Origin: an uncultured Bacteroides sp.
Lineage (GTDB): Bacteria > Bacteroidota > Bacteroidia > Bacteroidales > Bacteroidaceae
NCBI GenBank assembly: GCA_900553815.1
Contig: USEY01000014.1
Coordinates: 1 to 51,463 of the forward strand
Direction of reading: 5' to 3'
Length of the DNA stretch: 51,463 nt
A model generated the notes under the pieces. The model was not told the DNA's origin. It made no database searches and saw only the letters and a program-made list of their open reading frames with translations. Both the position numbers and the translations under genes were made by a program. Positions 18,496-28,644 of the stretch are shown here, in pieces. The stretch's first letter is position 1. The number at the start of each line of letters is the position of its first letter.

Positions 18496-20340
18496 TTATT
18501 CCACCGTCACCGACTTGGCCAAATTGCGGGGTTGATCAACATCCATTCCTTTGTAAGTTGCTATATGATAGGCCATCAACTGTAAAGGTAGTGTGGTCAG
18601 TAAGGGGTCAAGACATTCTATTGTTTCCGGTAATTCGATGCAAATATCGGCAATTTTGCTGATAACTGTATCACCTTGCGTAACTAATGCTATAACTTTT
18701 CCTTTCCGAGCCTTGATTTCCTGAATGTTGCTGAGGACCTTTTCATATAGGGCATTCTGGGTGGCAATAACCACAACTGGCATCTCTGCATCAATTAGGG
18801 CTATAGGACCATGTTTCATCTCTGCGGCCGGATAACCTTCGGCATGTATATATGATATCTCTTTTAATTTCAATGCTCCTTCCAAGGCTACAGGATAAGA
18901 GTAACCACGACCTAAATAGATAAAGTTACGAGCATAGGTAAATATGCGAGAGAACTCTGCAATATAATCATTCAACATCAACACTTTCTGCATCTTGTCA
19001 GGAATAGCCTGCAATTCATGTACTATCTTTGCATAACAAGTATTTTCTATAGTTCCTTTTTCCTTAGCTAATGCCAAAGCAAGCATGGTCAATACCGTAA
19101 CTTGTCCTGTAAAGGCTTTTGTCGATGCCACTCCTATCTCAGGACCAACATGAATATATGAACCGGTATGAGTGACGCGTGAAATACTTGAACCGACAGC
19201 ATTACATATACCATATATAAATGCACCTCGGCCTTTTGCCAATTCTATGGCAGCCAAAGTGTCTGCAGTTTCACCACTCTGCGAAATGGCTATAACGACA
19301 TCATTCGGTTTTATTACAGGGTCTCGATAACGAAACTCTGATGCATATTCCACCTCGACCGGTACACGACATAAACTCTCTATGAGCTGTTTGCCTATCA
19401 ATCCCGCATGCCACGATGTGCCACATGCCACAATAATAAATCGTTGCGCTGCCAATAATTGCTCTTTATAATCTATTACAGCAGAAAGTACCACATTGTT
19501 ACCTTCTATATTGATACGACCGCGCATACAATCGTTAATACAAGCCGGCTGTTCAAAGATTTCCTTTAGCATAAAATGGGGATAACCACCTTTCTCCAAT
19601 TGTCCCAAGTTCATGCTTACCGTCTTTACTTCGTGGGGGCACTCCACATTCTTCAAATTTACCACTCGCAGAGGTCGGTTACGTCTAATGACAGCTATTT
19701 CTTCATCTTCCAAATACACGACCTTATCTGTATATTCTACAATAGGTGTTGCATCCGATGCCAAGAAGAATTCATCCTTTCCAATACCCACTACCAGAGG
19801 GCTACTTTTACGAGCTGCCACAATCTCATCAGGATGTTCACGATCGAGTACTGCTATAGCATACGCTCCTATTACCTCCTGCAAAGCCAACTGTACACTA
19901 GTTAGCAAATCTAATTGATGAGAAATCTGAATATATTCAATGAGCTGTACAAGCACCTCGGTATCAGTATTGCTTATGAAAGTGTAACCCTTGCTTTGAA
20001 GCTTTTGTTTAAGGACAGCATAATTCTCTATAATGCCGTTATGAATAAGCGCCAAACGCTTTGAAGAAGAAAAATGAGGATGAGCATTTACTGAATTAGG
20101 TTCTCCATGAGTAGCCCAACGTGTATGAGCGATTCCAATAGTTCCAGAAATATCTTTATTAGTTACAGAAGCCTCAAGCTCTGAAACTTTTCCTTTTGCT
20201 TTATATACATTCAGTTGTTGTTGCTCATTTATTAAAGCTACTCCAGCACTATCATAACCGCGATACTCCAATCGCTTCAGGCCTTTAATGAGAATGGGAA
20301 AAGCTTCTCGACAGCCCATATAGCCTACAATTCCACACAT
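18496..20340 (-). CDS. glmS: Glutamine-fructose-6-phosphate aminotransferase (isomerizing)
   Basis: A 614-residue enzyme that makes glucosamine-6-phosphate for peptidoglycan and lipopolysaccharide. Cys2 (MCGIVGYMG) is the glutaminase nucleophile, so the start at 20340 is certain. The glutaminase domain has LEYRGYDSAG and HTRWATHG. Two SIS sugar-isomerase domains follow (CGTSWHAGLIGK, SQSGETADTLAA, AEGYPAAEMKHGPIAL), ending in the conserved DQPRNLAKSVTVE. It is the first gene of the minus-strand arm, under a divergent promoter opposite gltB. By eye its codons are more AT-rich than those of the downstream purF and car genes. No glmS ribozyme is visible in the leader. Confidence 0.96.
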   Translation of the reverse strand: MCGIVGYMGCREAFPILIKGLKRLEYRGYDSAGVALINEQQQLNVYKAKGKVSELEASVTNKDISGTIGIAHTRWATHGEPNSVNAHPHFSSSKRLALIHNGIIENYAVLKQKLQSKGYTFISNTDTEVLVQLIEYIQISHQLDLLTSVQLALQEVIGAYAIAVLDREHPDEIVAARKSSPLVVGIGKDEFFLASDATPIVEYTDKVVYLEDEEIAVIRRNRPLRVVNLKNVECPHEVKTVSMNLGQLEKGGYPHFMLKEIFEQPACINDCMRGRINIEGNNVVLSAVIDYKEQLLAAQRFIIVACGTSWHAGLIGKQLIESLCRVPVEVEYASEFRYRDPVIKPNDVVIAISQSGETADTLAAIELAKGRGAFIYGICNAVGSSISRVTHTGSYIHVGPEIGVASTKAFTGQVTVLTMLALALAKEKGTIENTCYAKIVHELQAIPDKMQKVLMLNDYIAEFSRIFTYARNFIYLGRGYSYPVALEGALKLKEISYIHAEGYPAAEMKHGPIALIDAEMPVVVIATQNALYEKVLSNIQEIKARKGKVIALVTQGDTVISKIADICIELPETIECLDPLLTTLPLQLMAYHIATYKGMDVDQPRNLAKSVTVE

Positions 20341-20692
20341 AATAGAAAAGCATTAAAATAAAATTGTTGCAAATATAGATAAAAAACAATCATAATGTAA
20401 AATCTATATAGTATTATTTATCTTAACGAAAGTAGAAATACTTCATATAATTACAATGTAATAAGTAATATTTATTTCATCCATATATCCTCAAAAAACA
20501 ATTTATAAGGGAAATATGCGATTTTGATTGCAATCAAATACATATTCACGCATTTCAAGTATCAATTTGAAACTATTTTATTTTCGTTCGATTTTTTACA
20601 GCCACAAAATACAGCAACAAATAATCCAATTTGAAATATAAAACATAATTTTGTAGTCAAAATATCGCAAATATAACTTAAAACAAAGCAAT
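20341..20692. promoter_or_regulatory. AT-rich divergent control region between glmS and gltB
   Basis: A 352-bp gap without genes. On the glmS side, TATATTTG on the minus strand (plus 20370-20377) has a TTTA about 20 bp further up. On the gltB side, TAATTTTG is at 20646-20653 with no well-spaced -33 box. A perfect 16-bp palindrome, TTTGATTGCAATCAAA, lies at 20523-20538. The region is the likely control point for both arms of the glutamine-using cluster. Confidence 0.65.
20523..20538. promoter_or_regulatory. Candidate operator: 16-bp perfect palindrome upstream of gltB
   Basis: TTTGATTGCAATCAAA is fully self-complementary. It lies about 108 bp upstream of the candidate gltB -7 element. Size and position suit a dimeric regulator. 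I found no second copy upstream of the other nitrogen genes. Confidence 0.45.
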
Positions 20693-23600
20693 ATGAAAGC
20701 TAAAACAAGAAAACCTGAAAACTTAAGCAATTCCATCAGAGAGCAAATACCCAAACTAGAAAATGAATTGATAAGTTCACAAAGCTTCCCTGTTTACAAT
20801 GACGGATTATACAATCCTGACAATGAACATGACGCATGCGGTGTAGGAATGATTGTAAATCTGAATGGTAACAAATCGCATGAATTGGTAGACTCTGCGT
20901 TGCGCGTATTGGAAAATATGAAGCATCGTGGAGCTGAAGGAGCTGACAACAAGACTGGCGATGGTGCTGGTATCATGGTTCAGATTCCGCATGAATTCAT
21001 TTTGCTACAAGGTATCCCTGTACCCGAAAAAGGGAAATATGGTACCGGACTCATTTTCTTGCCCAAAGACTCGAAAGAACAAGAATATATATTAAGCATT
21101 GTCATAGAAGAAGTAGAACGGGAAGGACTCACACTCATGCACCTACGCACAGTCCCTGTCAATTCTGACATCCTGGGACAAAGCGCGCGCGAAACGGAAC
21201 CCGATATCAAACAAGTGTTCATCACAGGAACAGGAAACAGCGAAAATTTGGAGCGAACACTTTATATTATCCGTAAAAAGATTGAGCAACGAGTACACCA
21301 TAAAGACTTTTACATCGTATCCTTATCCAGCCGCACCATTATATATAAAGGAATGTTGTCGTCTACACAAGTAAGAACGTATTTCTGTGACTTGACCCAG
21401 CCCTACTTTACCAGTGGACTTGCCATCGTGCACTCGCGTTTCAGTACAAACACATTTCCTACATGGAGCCTGGCACAGCCTTTCCGCTTATTGGCGCACA
21501 ATGGTGAAATCAACACTATCCGTGGCAACAGAGGATGGATGGAAGCACGTGAAAGCGTATTATCCACACCAACCTTAGGAAACGTCAAAGATATACGCCC
21601 GATTATTCAGCCGGACATGAGTGATTCTGCTTCGCTGGATAATGTATTGGAATTCTTCGTCATGTCAGGCTTGAGTCTTCCTCATGCCATGGCTATGCTA
21701 ATACCAGAATCTTTTAACGACAAAAATCCTATTAGCGAAGACTTAAAGGCCTTTTACGAATATCACTCTATCCTGATGGAGCCATGGGACGGGCCGGCAG
21801 CCTTGCTCTTCAGCGACGGCCGATATGCCGGAGGCATGCTGGACCGAAATGGATTACGTCCTGCCCGTTATTTGCTGACTCACGACGGTACAATGGTGGT
21901 AGCCAGCGAAGCTGGAGTCATTAACTTTGAAGCCGAAAATATCAAAGAAAAGGGCCGTTTACAACCAGGCAAAATTCTGATTGTAGATACCGAAGAAGGT
22001 AAAATATATTATGACAACCAATTGAAAGAACAGCTTGCAGCCGCCAAGCCTTACCGTCAGTGGCTATCAGCTAACCGTATAGAACTGGATACATTGAAGA
22101 GTGGACGTAAAGTAACCAATACGGTAGATGACTATGAACGCCGGCTACGTGCTTTTGGTTTCACACGTGAAGATGTGGAGCGCATCATTATCCCTATGTG
22201 TAGCAATGGAACAGAGCCGACCGCATCCATGGGCAATGATACACCGCTAGCTATATTGAGCAACCAGCCACAGTTATTGTTCAATTACTTCCGACAGCAA
22301 TTTGCTCAAGTAACCAACCCACCTATTGACCCAATTCGTGAGGAACTGGTAATGTCTCTTAGCGAATATATTGGTGCTGTTGGCATGAATATACTGCTGC
22401 CTAGCGAAACACATTGCAAAATGGTACGTCTTCCCTATCCTATTTTAAGTAATACGCAACTGGATATTCTTTGCAACATACGCTATAAGGGATTTAATAC
22501 CGTAAAACTACCCATGCTATTTGAAGCCGCACGTGGTAAAGCCGGCCTACAAGAAGCTATCGACCGTTTGTGTAAAGCTGCCGAACAAGCTGTTACTGAT
22601 GGCGCCAACTATATCATTCTGTCTGACCGCGATATCAATGCCACTCAGGCAGCCATTCCTTCATTATTGGCTATCAGTGCTGTACACCATCATCTAATCA
22701 GTGTACAGAAACGTGTGCAGACAGCTCTTATTGTAGAGAGTGGAGAGATACGAGAAGTCATGCACGCCGCCTTATTACTGGGCTATGGTGCCAGTGCCAT
22801 CTGTCCTTACATGGCTTATGCCGTATTGAATGAGTTGGTACAAAAAGGTGAAGTGCAGATGAACTACGAAACTGCAGAGAAGAACTATATCAAAGCCGTT
22901 TGTAAAGGACTCTACAAAATAATGAGCAAGATGGGTATCAGTACCATTCGTTCTTATCGCGGTGCGAAGATATTTGAAGCCGTAGGACTTAGTGAAGAAT
23001 TACTTAAGAGCTACTTTGGCACAACGACCTCCACTATTGGTGGCATTCGTCTGGAAGAGATTGCCAAAGACTACATCACCTTCCATGACAACGGTTTCGT
23101 TACCGAGACTATAGACCCGCTATTGCCCTACATCGGACAAATGTCTTACCGTAAAGACGGCGAGCAACATGCTTGGAATCCGGAAACCATTAGCACTCTG
23201 CAACTGGCTACCCGTACAGGCAGTTACATGAAATTTAAAGAATTTACCCATGTGGTTGACCAAAAGAGCAACCCTATATTCCTGCGCGACTTTTTCGACT
23301 TCCGACGTAACCCGATAGATATTGAACAAGTGGAACCGGTGGAAAGCATTGTGAAGCATTTTGTGACAGGTGCCATCTCTTTTGGTGCCATAAGCAAGGA
23401 GGCACACGAAGCACTGGCACTAGCCATGAATGAACTAGGCACACGTAGCAATACAGGTGAAGGCGGTGAAGATAGCTCTCGTTTCCATGAGACAATTGAG
23501 GGAATCAGTCTCTCCAGCAAGACCAAACAAGTCGCTTCAGGACGCTTCGGAGTAACAGCGGAGTATTTGGCAAATGCTGAAGAAATACAAATCAAGGTAG

Positions 23601-25261
23601 CTCAGGGTGCTAAACCTGGTGAGGGTGGACAACTGCCCGGTTTTAAAGTAGACGAAGTCATTGCCCGTACACGTCATTCAATCCCTGGTATATCGCTCAT
23701 ATCACCCCCACCTCATCACGATATCTACTCCATTGAGGACCTGGCACAGCTTATCTTCGACTTGAAGAATGTGAACCCACGTGCCGCCATCAGTGTGAAA
23801 CTTGTAGCAGAGAGTGGTGTGGGTACCATTGCTGCCGGAGTGGCCAAAGCAAAGGCAGACCTCATTGTTATTTCAGGTGCTGAAGGAGGCACAGGTGCAT
23901 CGCCGGCTTCCTCTATCCGTTACGCAGGCATATCGCCAGAGATAGGTTTGAGCGAAACGCAGCAAACCCTGGTACTGAACGGACTACGTGGACAAGTGCG
24001 CCTTCAAACAGACGGACAGTTGAAAACAGGACGTGATATTATCTGCATGGCCCTGCTTGGTGCCGAAGAGTTTGCTTTTGGAACTACAGCACTTATCGTA
24101 CTAGGCTGTGTCATGATGCGCAAATGTCACTCCAATACATGCCCTGTAGGAGTTGCAACACAGGACCCCAAACTACGGGCTCACTTCCGTGGTCATTATA
24201 AATATGTAGTAAACTACTTCCGATTCCTTGCTCAGGAAGTGCGCGAATACTTGGCTGAGCTGGGCTTCAAAAGCTTAAATGACATTGTAGGCCGCACCGA
24301 TCTCATCGAAATACATCCAGCACCTACAGGCACGAAGGCCAGTCTACTGGATTTCAGTCGTTTGCTGCATCGTGTAGAGAGCACATCTGCCCTTTTCCAT
24401 TGCACAGAACAGCAACACGACATCGCACACGTAAAAGATGTAGAGATGTTGCAAGCAGCAGCACCGGCCTTGAACAATAAACGGGAAGTATCATTAGAGT
24501 ATGCCATAGGTAATACCGACCGTGCAGTAGGAGCCATGCTATCAGGAGCCGTGGCAGCTAAATATGGTAACGATGGTCTACCCGATAACACCATCAGTAT
24601 AAAATTCAAGGGCTCAGCAGGGCAAAGCTTCGGTGCGTTCCTGGCTCACGGTATCAGCTTCAAACTGGAAGGTGAAGCTAATGACTACTTGGGCAAGGGA
24701 CTGAGCGGCGGACATATAGCCGTACTACCTCCTGTACGCAGTAACTTTGCGGCAGAACAAAACACCATCGTAGGCAACACCTTGCTTTACGGAGCTACCA
24801 GTGGTGAAGTTTACATCAACGGACGAGCAGGTGAACGTTTTGCGGTGCGCAATTCAGGCGCCATAGCGGTCGTTGAAGGTGTAGGCGACCATTGCTGCGA
24901 ATACATGACCGGAGGGCGTGTGGTAGTATTGGGACAGACGGGACGAAATTTTGCAGCAGGCATGAGTGGTGGTGTAGCTTATGTGTGGAACCCACAAGGA
25001 ACGTTCGACTACTTCTGCAACATGGACATGGTAGAACTATCATTACTAGAAGATTCTACTGCCCGCAAAGAATTGCACGAACTAATCCGTCAGCACTACT
25101 TATATACTGGTTCTACGCTTGCCCGTACCATGCTCGACAACTGGCCACGTTACGTTGAGGAGTTCATCCAGGTAACCCCCATCGAATACAAAAAAGTACT
25201 GGCTGAAGAGCAGATGCGCAAGCTACAACAAAAAATTGCTGAAGTGCAAAGAGATTATTAA
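20693..25261 (+). CDS. gltB: Glutamate synthase large (alpha) subunit
   Basis: A 1522-residue GOGAT large subunit that converts glutamine and 2-oxoglutarate to two glutamates. Residues 1-48 form a propeptide; the expected N-terminal nucleophile after processing is Cys49 (NEHDACGVGM). The glutaminase domain is followed by a central domain, then the FMN-binding synthase domain (GAEGGTGASPASSIRYAG). The 3Fe-4S ligands lie in CVMMRKCHSNTCPVG at about 1139-1153, and a GXGXG-type beta-helix domain (GGRVVVLGQTGRNFAAGMSGG) ends the protein. Length is normal for bacterial GltB. It begins the plus-strand arm. gltD follows after a short gap that contains TTCTTCATTCTTAATTCTTC. Confidence 0.96.
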   Translation: MKAKTRKPENLSNSIREQIPKLENELISSQSFPVYNDGLYNPDNEHDACGVGMIVNLNGNKSHELVDSALRVLENMKHRGAEGADNKTGDGAGIMVQIPHEFILLQGIPVPEKGKYGTGLIFLPKDSKEQEYILSIVIEEVEREGLTLMHLRTVPVNSDILGQSARETEPDIKQVFITGTGNSENLERTLYIIRKKIEQRVHHKDFYIVSLSSRTIIYKGMLSSTQVRTYFCDLTQPYFTSGLAIVHSRFSTNTFPTWSLAQPFRLLAHNGEINTIRGNRGWMEARESVLSTPTLGNVKDIRPIIQPDMSDSASLDNVLEFFVMSGLSLPHAMAMLIPESFNDKNPISEDLKAFYEYHSILMEPWDGPAALLFSDGRYAGGMLDRNGLRPARYLLTHDGTMVVASEAGVINFEAENIKEKGRLQPGKILIVDTEEGKIYYDNQLKEQLAAAKPYRQWLSANRIELDTLKSGRKVTNTVDDYERRLRAFGFTREDVERIIIPMCSNGTEPTASMGNDTPLAILSNQPQLLFNYFRQQFAQVTNPPIDPIREELVMSLSEYIGAVGMNILLPSETHCKMVRLPYPILSNTQLDILCNIRYKGFNTVKLPMLFEAARGKAGLQEAIDRLCKAAEQAVTDGANYIILSDRDINATQAAIPSLLAISAVHHHLISVQKRVQTALIVESGEIREVMHAALLLGYGASAICPYMAYAVLNELVQKGEVQMNYETAEKNYIKAVCKGLYKIMSKMGISTIRSYRGAKIFEAVGLSEELLKSYFGTTTSTIGGIRLEEIAKDYITFHDNGFVTETIDPLLPYIGQMSYRKDGEQHAWNPETISTLQLATRTGSYMKFKEFTHVVDQKSNPIFLRDFFDFRRNPIDIEQVEPVESIVKHFVTGAISFGAISKEAHEALALAMNELGTRSNTGEGGEDSSRFHETIEGISLSSKTKQVASGRFGVTAEYLANAEEIQIKVAQGAKPGEGGQLPGFKVDEVIARTRHSIPGISLISPPPHHDIYSIEDLAQLIFDLKNVNPRAAISVKLVAESGVGTIAAGVAKAKADLIVISGAEGGTGASPASSIRYAGISPEIGLSETQQTLVLNGLRGQVRLQTDGQLKTGRDIICMALLGAEEFAFGTTALIVLGCVMMRKCHSNTCPVGVATQDPKLRAHFRGHYKYVVNYFRFLAQEVREYLAELGFKSLNDIVGRTDLIEIHPAPTGTKASLLDFSRLLHRVESTSALFHCTEQQHDIAHVKDVEMLQAAAPALNNKREVSLEYAIGNTDRAVGAMLSGAVAAKYGNDGLPDNTISIKFKGSAGQSFGAFLAHGISFKLEGEANDYLGKGLSGGHIAVLPPVRSNFAAEQNTIVGNTLLYGATSGEVYINGRAGERFAVRNSGAIAVVEGVGDHCCEYMTGGRVVVLGQTGRNFAAGMSGGVAYVWNPQGTFDYFCNMDMVELSLLEDSTARKELHELIRQHYLYTGSTLARTMLDNWPRYVEEFIQVTPIEYKKVLAEEQMRKLQQKIAEVQRDY

Positions 25262-25369
25262 AATAGGAGTTTAAGGAATATCGATAGCTTGGCTAACGAC
25301 AAAACCAATCATAAGGCGAAACTATCGACCTCACTCCAGATTTCTTCATTCTTAATTCTTCATTATAAT

Positions 25370-26713
25370 ATGGGAAACCCGAAAGCATTTCTTACTATTC
25401 CGCGACAAGAAGCGGGATACAGACCGATACACGAAAGAATAAATGATTATAGCGAAGTAGAGCAAACACTAAACACCAGTGAAAGGAAGCTGCAAGCCAG
25501 CCGCTGCATGGATTGTGGTGTACCCTTCTGCCACTGGGCTTGCCCGCTGGGCAACCGCCCACCTGAATTTCAAGATGCGCTATATAAAGGTGAGTGGCGC
25601 AAAGCTTACGACATACTGAGTTCCACAAACGATTTTCCCGAGTTTACAGGAAGGATATGCCCTGCACTATGCGAAAAGTCATGTGTACTTAAATTATCGT
25701 TCGACGCCCCTGTTACTATCCGCGAAGACGAAGCTGCCATTATAGAGGCAGCCTTCCGCGAAGGCTATGTCAGTCCACAGGAAATCAAACGTAACGGACA
25801 ACGGGTAGCCGTCATTGGTTCCGGACCAGCCGGGCTGGCTACTGCCAACCAGCTGAATCACAAAGGCTACGAAGTAACCGTCTTTGAACGCGACGAAATG
25901 ATAGGTGGACTGTTACGCTACGGCATCCCAAACTTCAAACTCAGCAAGAATATCATAGACCGACGCCTGCGTATTATGGAAGCAGAGGGCATCGTATTCA
26001 AAACAAACAGTGAAATAGACATAGCCCATTTGCCTGAAGGTTTTGATGCTTATGCCATCTGTACCGGAACACCCCAAGCACGCGACCTTGCTATCCCGGG
26101 CCGTGACCTTATGGGCATTCATTTTGCCATGGAAATGTTGTCTCAGCAGAACCGGATACTGGCAGGGCAAATAATGGATGAGAAAACACGCATTACTGCA
26201 AAAGGCAAGCATGTATTGGTTATCGGCGGCGGCGATACGGGTAGTGACTGTATAGGCACTGCCCATCGGCAAGGGGCGCAAAGTGTCACTCAGATAGAAA
26301 TCATGCCCCAACCTCCCGTAGGCTACAACCCCGCTACACCCTGGCCACAATGGCCCATAGTGTTAAAGACCAGTTCCAGCCATGAAGAAGGATGTACACG
26401 TCGCTGGAGTCTAAACTCCAATAAATTCATTGGCAAGAATGGCCGTGTCACTGGCGTAGAAGTAGAGGAAGTGGAATGGCTCCCCAATCCAGAAGGCGGA
26501 CGACCTGTTATGAAACCAACAGGAAAGAAGGAAGTCATCAAAGCCGACCTCGTACTATTGGCCATGGGCTTTCTTCGCCCGCAACTACCTACATTGCCAC
26601 CCAATGCTGTCGTTGCAGGCGATGCCGCTACCGGTCCAAGCCTTGTAGTAAAGTGCATAGCTGCCGGACGACAGGCAGCACAAAGCATCGACCGAATTTT
26701 AAAAGGGAAATAG
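25370..26713 (+). CDS. gltD: Glutamate synthase small (beta) subunit
   Basis: A 447-residue NADPH-dependent flavoprotein that feeds electrons to GltB. I chose the ATG at 25370 (MGNPKAFLTIPRQE). A TTG-initiated extension from 25289 is in frame, but its sequence is not conserved-looking. The N-terminal cluster-binding cysteines are C46, C49, C54 and C58 (CMDCGVPFCHWACPLGN), with a second set in CPALCEKSC. An FAD motif (VIGSGPAGLATANQL) and an NADPH motif (VIGGGDTGSDC) follow, ending with VVAGDAATGPSLVVKCIAAG. Length is normal. It is part of the gltB-gltD-asnB run, with tandem array 4 between gltD and asnB. Confidence 0.95.
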   Translation: MGNPKAFLTIPRQEAGYRPIHERINDYSEVEQTLNTSERKLQASRCMDCGVPFCHWACPLGNRPPEFQDALYKGEWRKAYDILSSTNDFPEFTGRICPALCEKSCVLKLSFDAPVTIREDEAAIIEAAFREGYVSPQEIKRNGQRVAVIGSGPAGLATANQLNHKGYEVTVFERDEMIGGLLRYGIPNFKLSKNIIDRRLRIMEAEGIVFKTNSEIDIAHLPEGFDAYAICTGTPQARDLAIPGRDLMGIHFAMEMLSQQNRILAGQIMDEKTRITAKGKHVLVIGGGDTGSDCIGTAHRQGAQSVTQIEIMPQPPVGYNPATPWPQWPIVLKTSSSHEEGCTRRWSLNSNKFIGKNGRVTGVEVEEVEWLPNPEGGRPVMKPTGKKEVIKADLVLLAMGFLRPQLPTLPPNAVVAGDAATGPSLVVKCIAAGRQAAQSIDRILKGK

Positions 26714-26754
26714 AGTTTCCCTCCCGGAATCGACATTACTGCAAATATAGTCAT

Positions 26755-26853
26755 GTTTCATCTTGTTTCATAAGCCCTGAAACATTGTTTCAGAAGCATT
26801 AAAACATTGTTTCAGTTGTTTTGAAACACTGTTTCAGTAGCTATGAAACATTA
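26755..26853. repeat. Tandem array 4: four units, 22-bp period, TGAAACA-N-TGTTTCA dyad
   Basis: GTTTCA begins at 26765, 26787, 26809 and 26831, exactly 22 bp apart, with an extra TGTTTCA at about 26754. Three units carry the inverted repeat TGAAACA/TGTTTCA, with one mismatch in the second. The last half-unit supplies an ATG at 26843 that is not the asnB start. The array fills the gltD-asnB gap. Confidence 0.88.
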
Positions 26854-26890
26854 TTATTCAAATTATCCACTTATTAAAAAATCAGATATT

Positions 26891-28585
26891 ATGTGTGGAA
26901 TAGCCTGCATCTTTAACATCAAGCAACAAACGCCTGAACTGAGACAGAAAGCTCTCACCATGGCGAAACGCATACGCCACCGCGGACCCGATTGGAGTGG
27001 CATCTACTGTGGCGGATCAGCCATTCTGGCCCATGAACGACTGTCTATCGTTGACCCACAAAGTGGCGGACAGCCTCTTTTCTCGCCCGACCGTCGACAA
27101 ATACTGGCTGTAAACGGTGAAATCTATAATCATCGTGACATTCGCGCCGACTTTGCCGATGAATATAATTTCCAGACAGGCAGTGACTGCGAGGTTATAC
27201 TTGCTTTATATCGCCGTTATGGCACGGACTTTATTGAACGGTTAAGCGGCATCTTCGCTTTTGCTCTTTACGATGAGGAGCGTGACGAATTTCTCATAGC
27301 CCGCGATGCTATTGGCGTTATACCATTATATATAGGCTACGATGCCGATGGAACGGTTTACTGCGCCAGTGAACTGAAAGCACTTGAAGGACTATGCTAC
27401 AAGTATGAACCTTTCCTGCCAGGCCATTATTATTGGAGCCGTGAGGGCAAGATGCACCGTTGGTATAAACGAGATTGGACGGAATATGACGCTGTGAAAG
27501 ACCGTTATACCTCATTACCCGCCAACGATGCTTACCAAGCACAAGTGGCTGATGTGCGAAATGCTTTGGAAGCTGCCGTTCGCAGACAACTAATGAGTGA
27601 CGTACCCTACGGTGTGCTGCTCTCCGGCGGATTGGACTCGTCGGTTATTTCCGCCGTTGCAAAGCTCTATGCCGACCGTCGCATCGAGACCGACGGACAG
27701 CAGGCTGCCTGGTGGCCACAGCTCCATTCCTTCGCTGTAGGCCTGAAAGGTGCACCCGACCTGGAGAAGGCACGACTGGTAGCTGAACATATCGGCACCG
27801 TACATCATGAAATCAACTATACCATACAAGAAGGACTGGACGCCATCCGCGATGTAATTTACTACATTGAGACCTATGATGTCACCACTGTACGAGCCTC
27901 CACACCGATGTATTTGTTAGCACGTGTCATCAAATCAATGGGTATCAAAATGGTACTCAGCGGCGAAGGAGCCGATGAGGTGTTTGGTGGTTATCTGTAC
28001 TTCCACAAAGCACCCGACGCACGTGCTTTTCATGAAGAAACTGTTCGCAAGCTGTCTAAGCTCCACCTCTACGATTGCCTGCGAGCCAACAAAAGTCTCT
28101 CGGCCTGGGGTGTGGAAGGACGTGTTCCCTTTCTTGACAAGGAGTTTCTCGATGTAGCCATGCGACTGAACCCTGCGGTAAAAATGTGTCCAGGTCATAC
28201 GATTGAAAAAAAGATTGTCCGAGATGCTTTTGCTTCACTACTGCCCGAAGAGGTAGCTTGGCGTCAGAAAGAGCAATTCTCAGATGGCGTAGGCTATTCG
28301 TGGATTGATACGCTGAAAGCAATGACTACAGCAGCTGTCAGCGATGAACAAATGGCCCATGCAGCCGAACGTTTCCCCATCAATCCTCCACAGAACAAGG
28401 AAGAATATTATTATCGCAGTATATTCGAGGAACACTTCTCCAGCGACAGTGCCGCACGTTCCGTACCTAGTGTACCCAGCGTAGCATGTTCTACTGCCGA
28501 GGCTTTGGCTTGGGATGCTTCCTTCCGTAATCTGAACGACCCAAGCGGCCGGGCGGTAGCAGGTATACATGAACAAGCCTATTAA
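26891..28585 (+). CDS. asnB: Asparagine synthase B (glutamine-hydrolysing)
   Basis: A 564-residue enzyme that makes asparagine from aspartate, ATP and glutamine. The start is the ATG at 26891 because the next residue must be the nucleophile (MCGIACIFN); an in-frame ATG at 26843 would bury it and lies in the repeat array. The N-terminal Ntn glutaminase has RIRHRGPDWSG and HERLSIVDP. The synthetase domain has the pyrophosphate loop SGGLDSS at 245-251, and later SGEGADEVFGGYLYF and GRVPFLDKEFLD. The length and C-terminal extension match AsnB of enterics. It is the third gene of the plus-strand arm. Confidence 0.95.
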   Translation: MCGIACIFNIKQQTPELRQKALTMAKRIRHRGPDWSGIYCGGSAILAHERLSIVDPQSGGQPLFSPDRRQILAVNGEIYNHRDIRADFADEYNFQTGSDCEVILALYRRYGTDFIERLSGIFAFALYDEERDEFLIARDAIGVIPLYIGYDADGTVYCASELKALEGLCYKYEPFLPGHYYWSREGKMHRWYKRDWTEYDAVKDRYTSLPANDAYQAQVADVRNALEAAVRRQLMSDVPYGVLLSGGLDSSVISAVAKLYADRRIETDGQQAAWWPQLHSFAVGLKGAPDLEKARLVAEHIGTVHHEINYTIQEGLDAIRDVIYYIETYDVTTVRASTPMYLLARVIKSMGIKMVLSGEGADEVFGGYLYFHKAPDARAFHEETVRKLSKLHLYDCLRANKSLSAWGVEGRVPFLDKEFLDVAMRLNPAVKMCPGHTIEKKIVRDAFASLLPEEVAWRQKEQFSDGVGYSWIDTLKAMTTAAVSDEQMAHAAERFPINPPQNKEEYYYRSIFEEHFSSDSAARSVPSVPSVACSTAEALAWDASFRNLNDPSGRAVAGIHEQAY

Positions 28586-28644
28586 GCAGCCCATTCAACT
28601 CCTGCAGGCTATCATTAAAGAGAAATGGGTAATTCCAAAGTATA

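Noticed and set aside
20341..20400. glmS ribozyme/riboswitch
   Set aside because: The glmS leader is short and AT-rich without the ribozyme core; that element is a feature of Firmicutes.
26843..26890. Upstream start for asnB
   Set aside because: It would put 16 residues before the catalytic Cys and lies in the last half-unit of array 4. MCGIA at 26891 is the required start.
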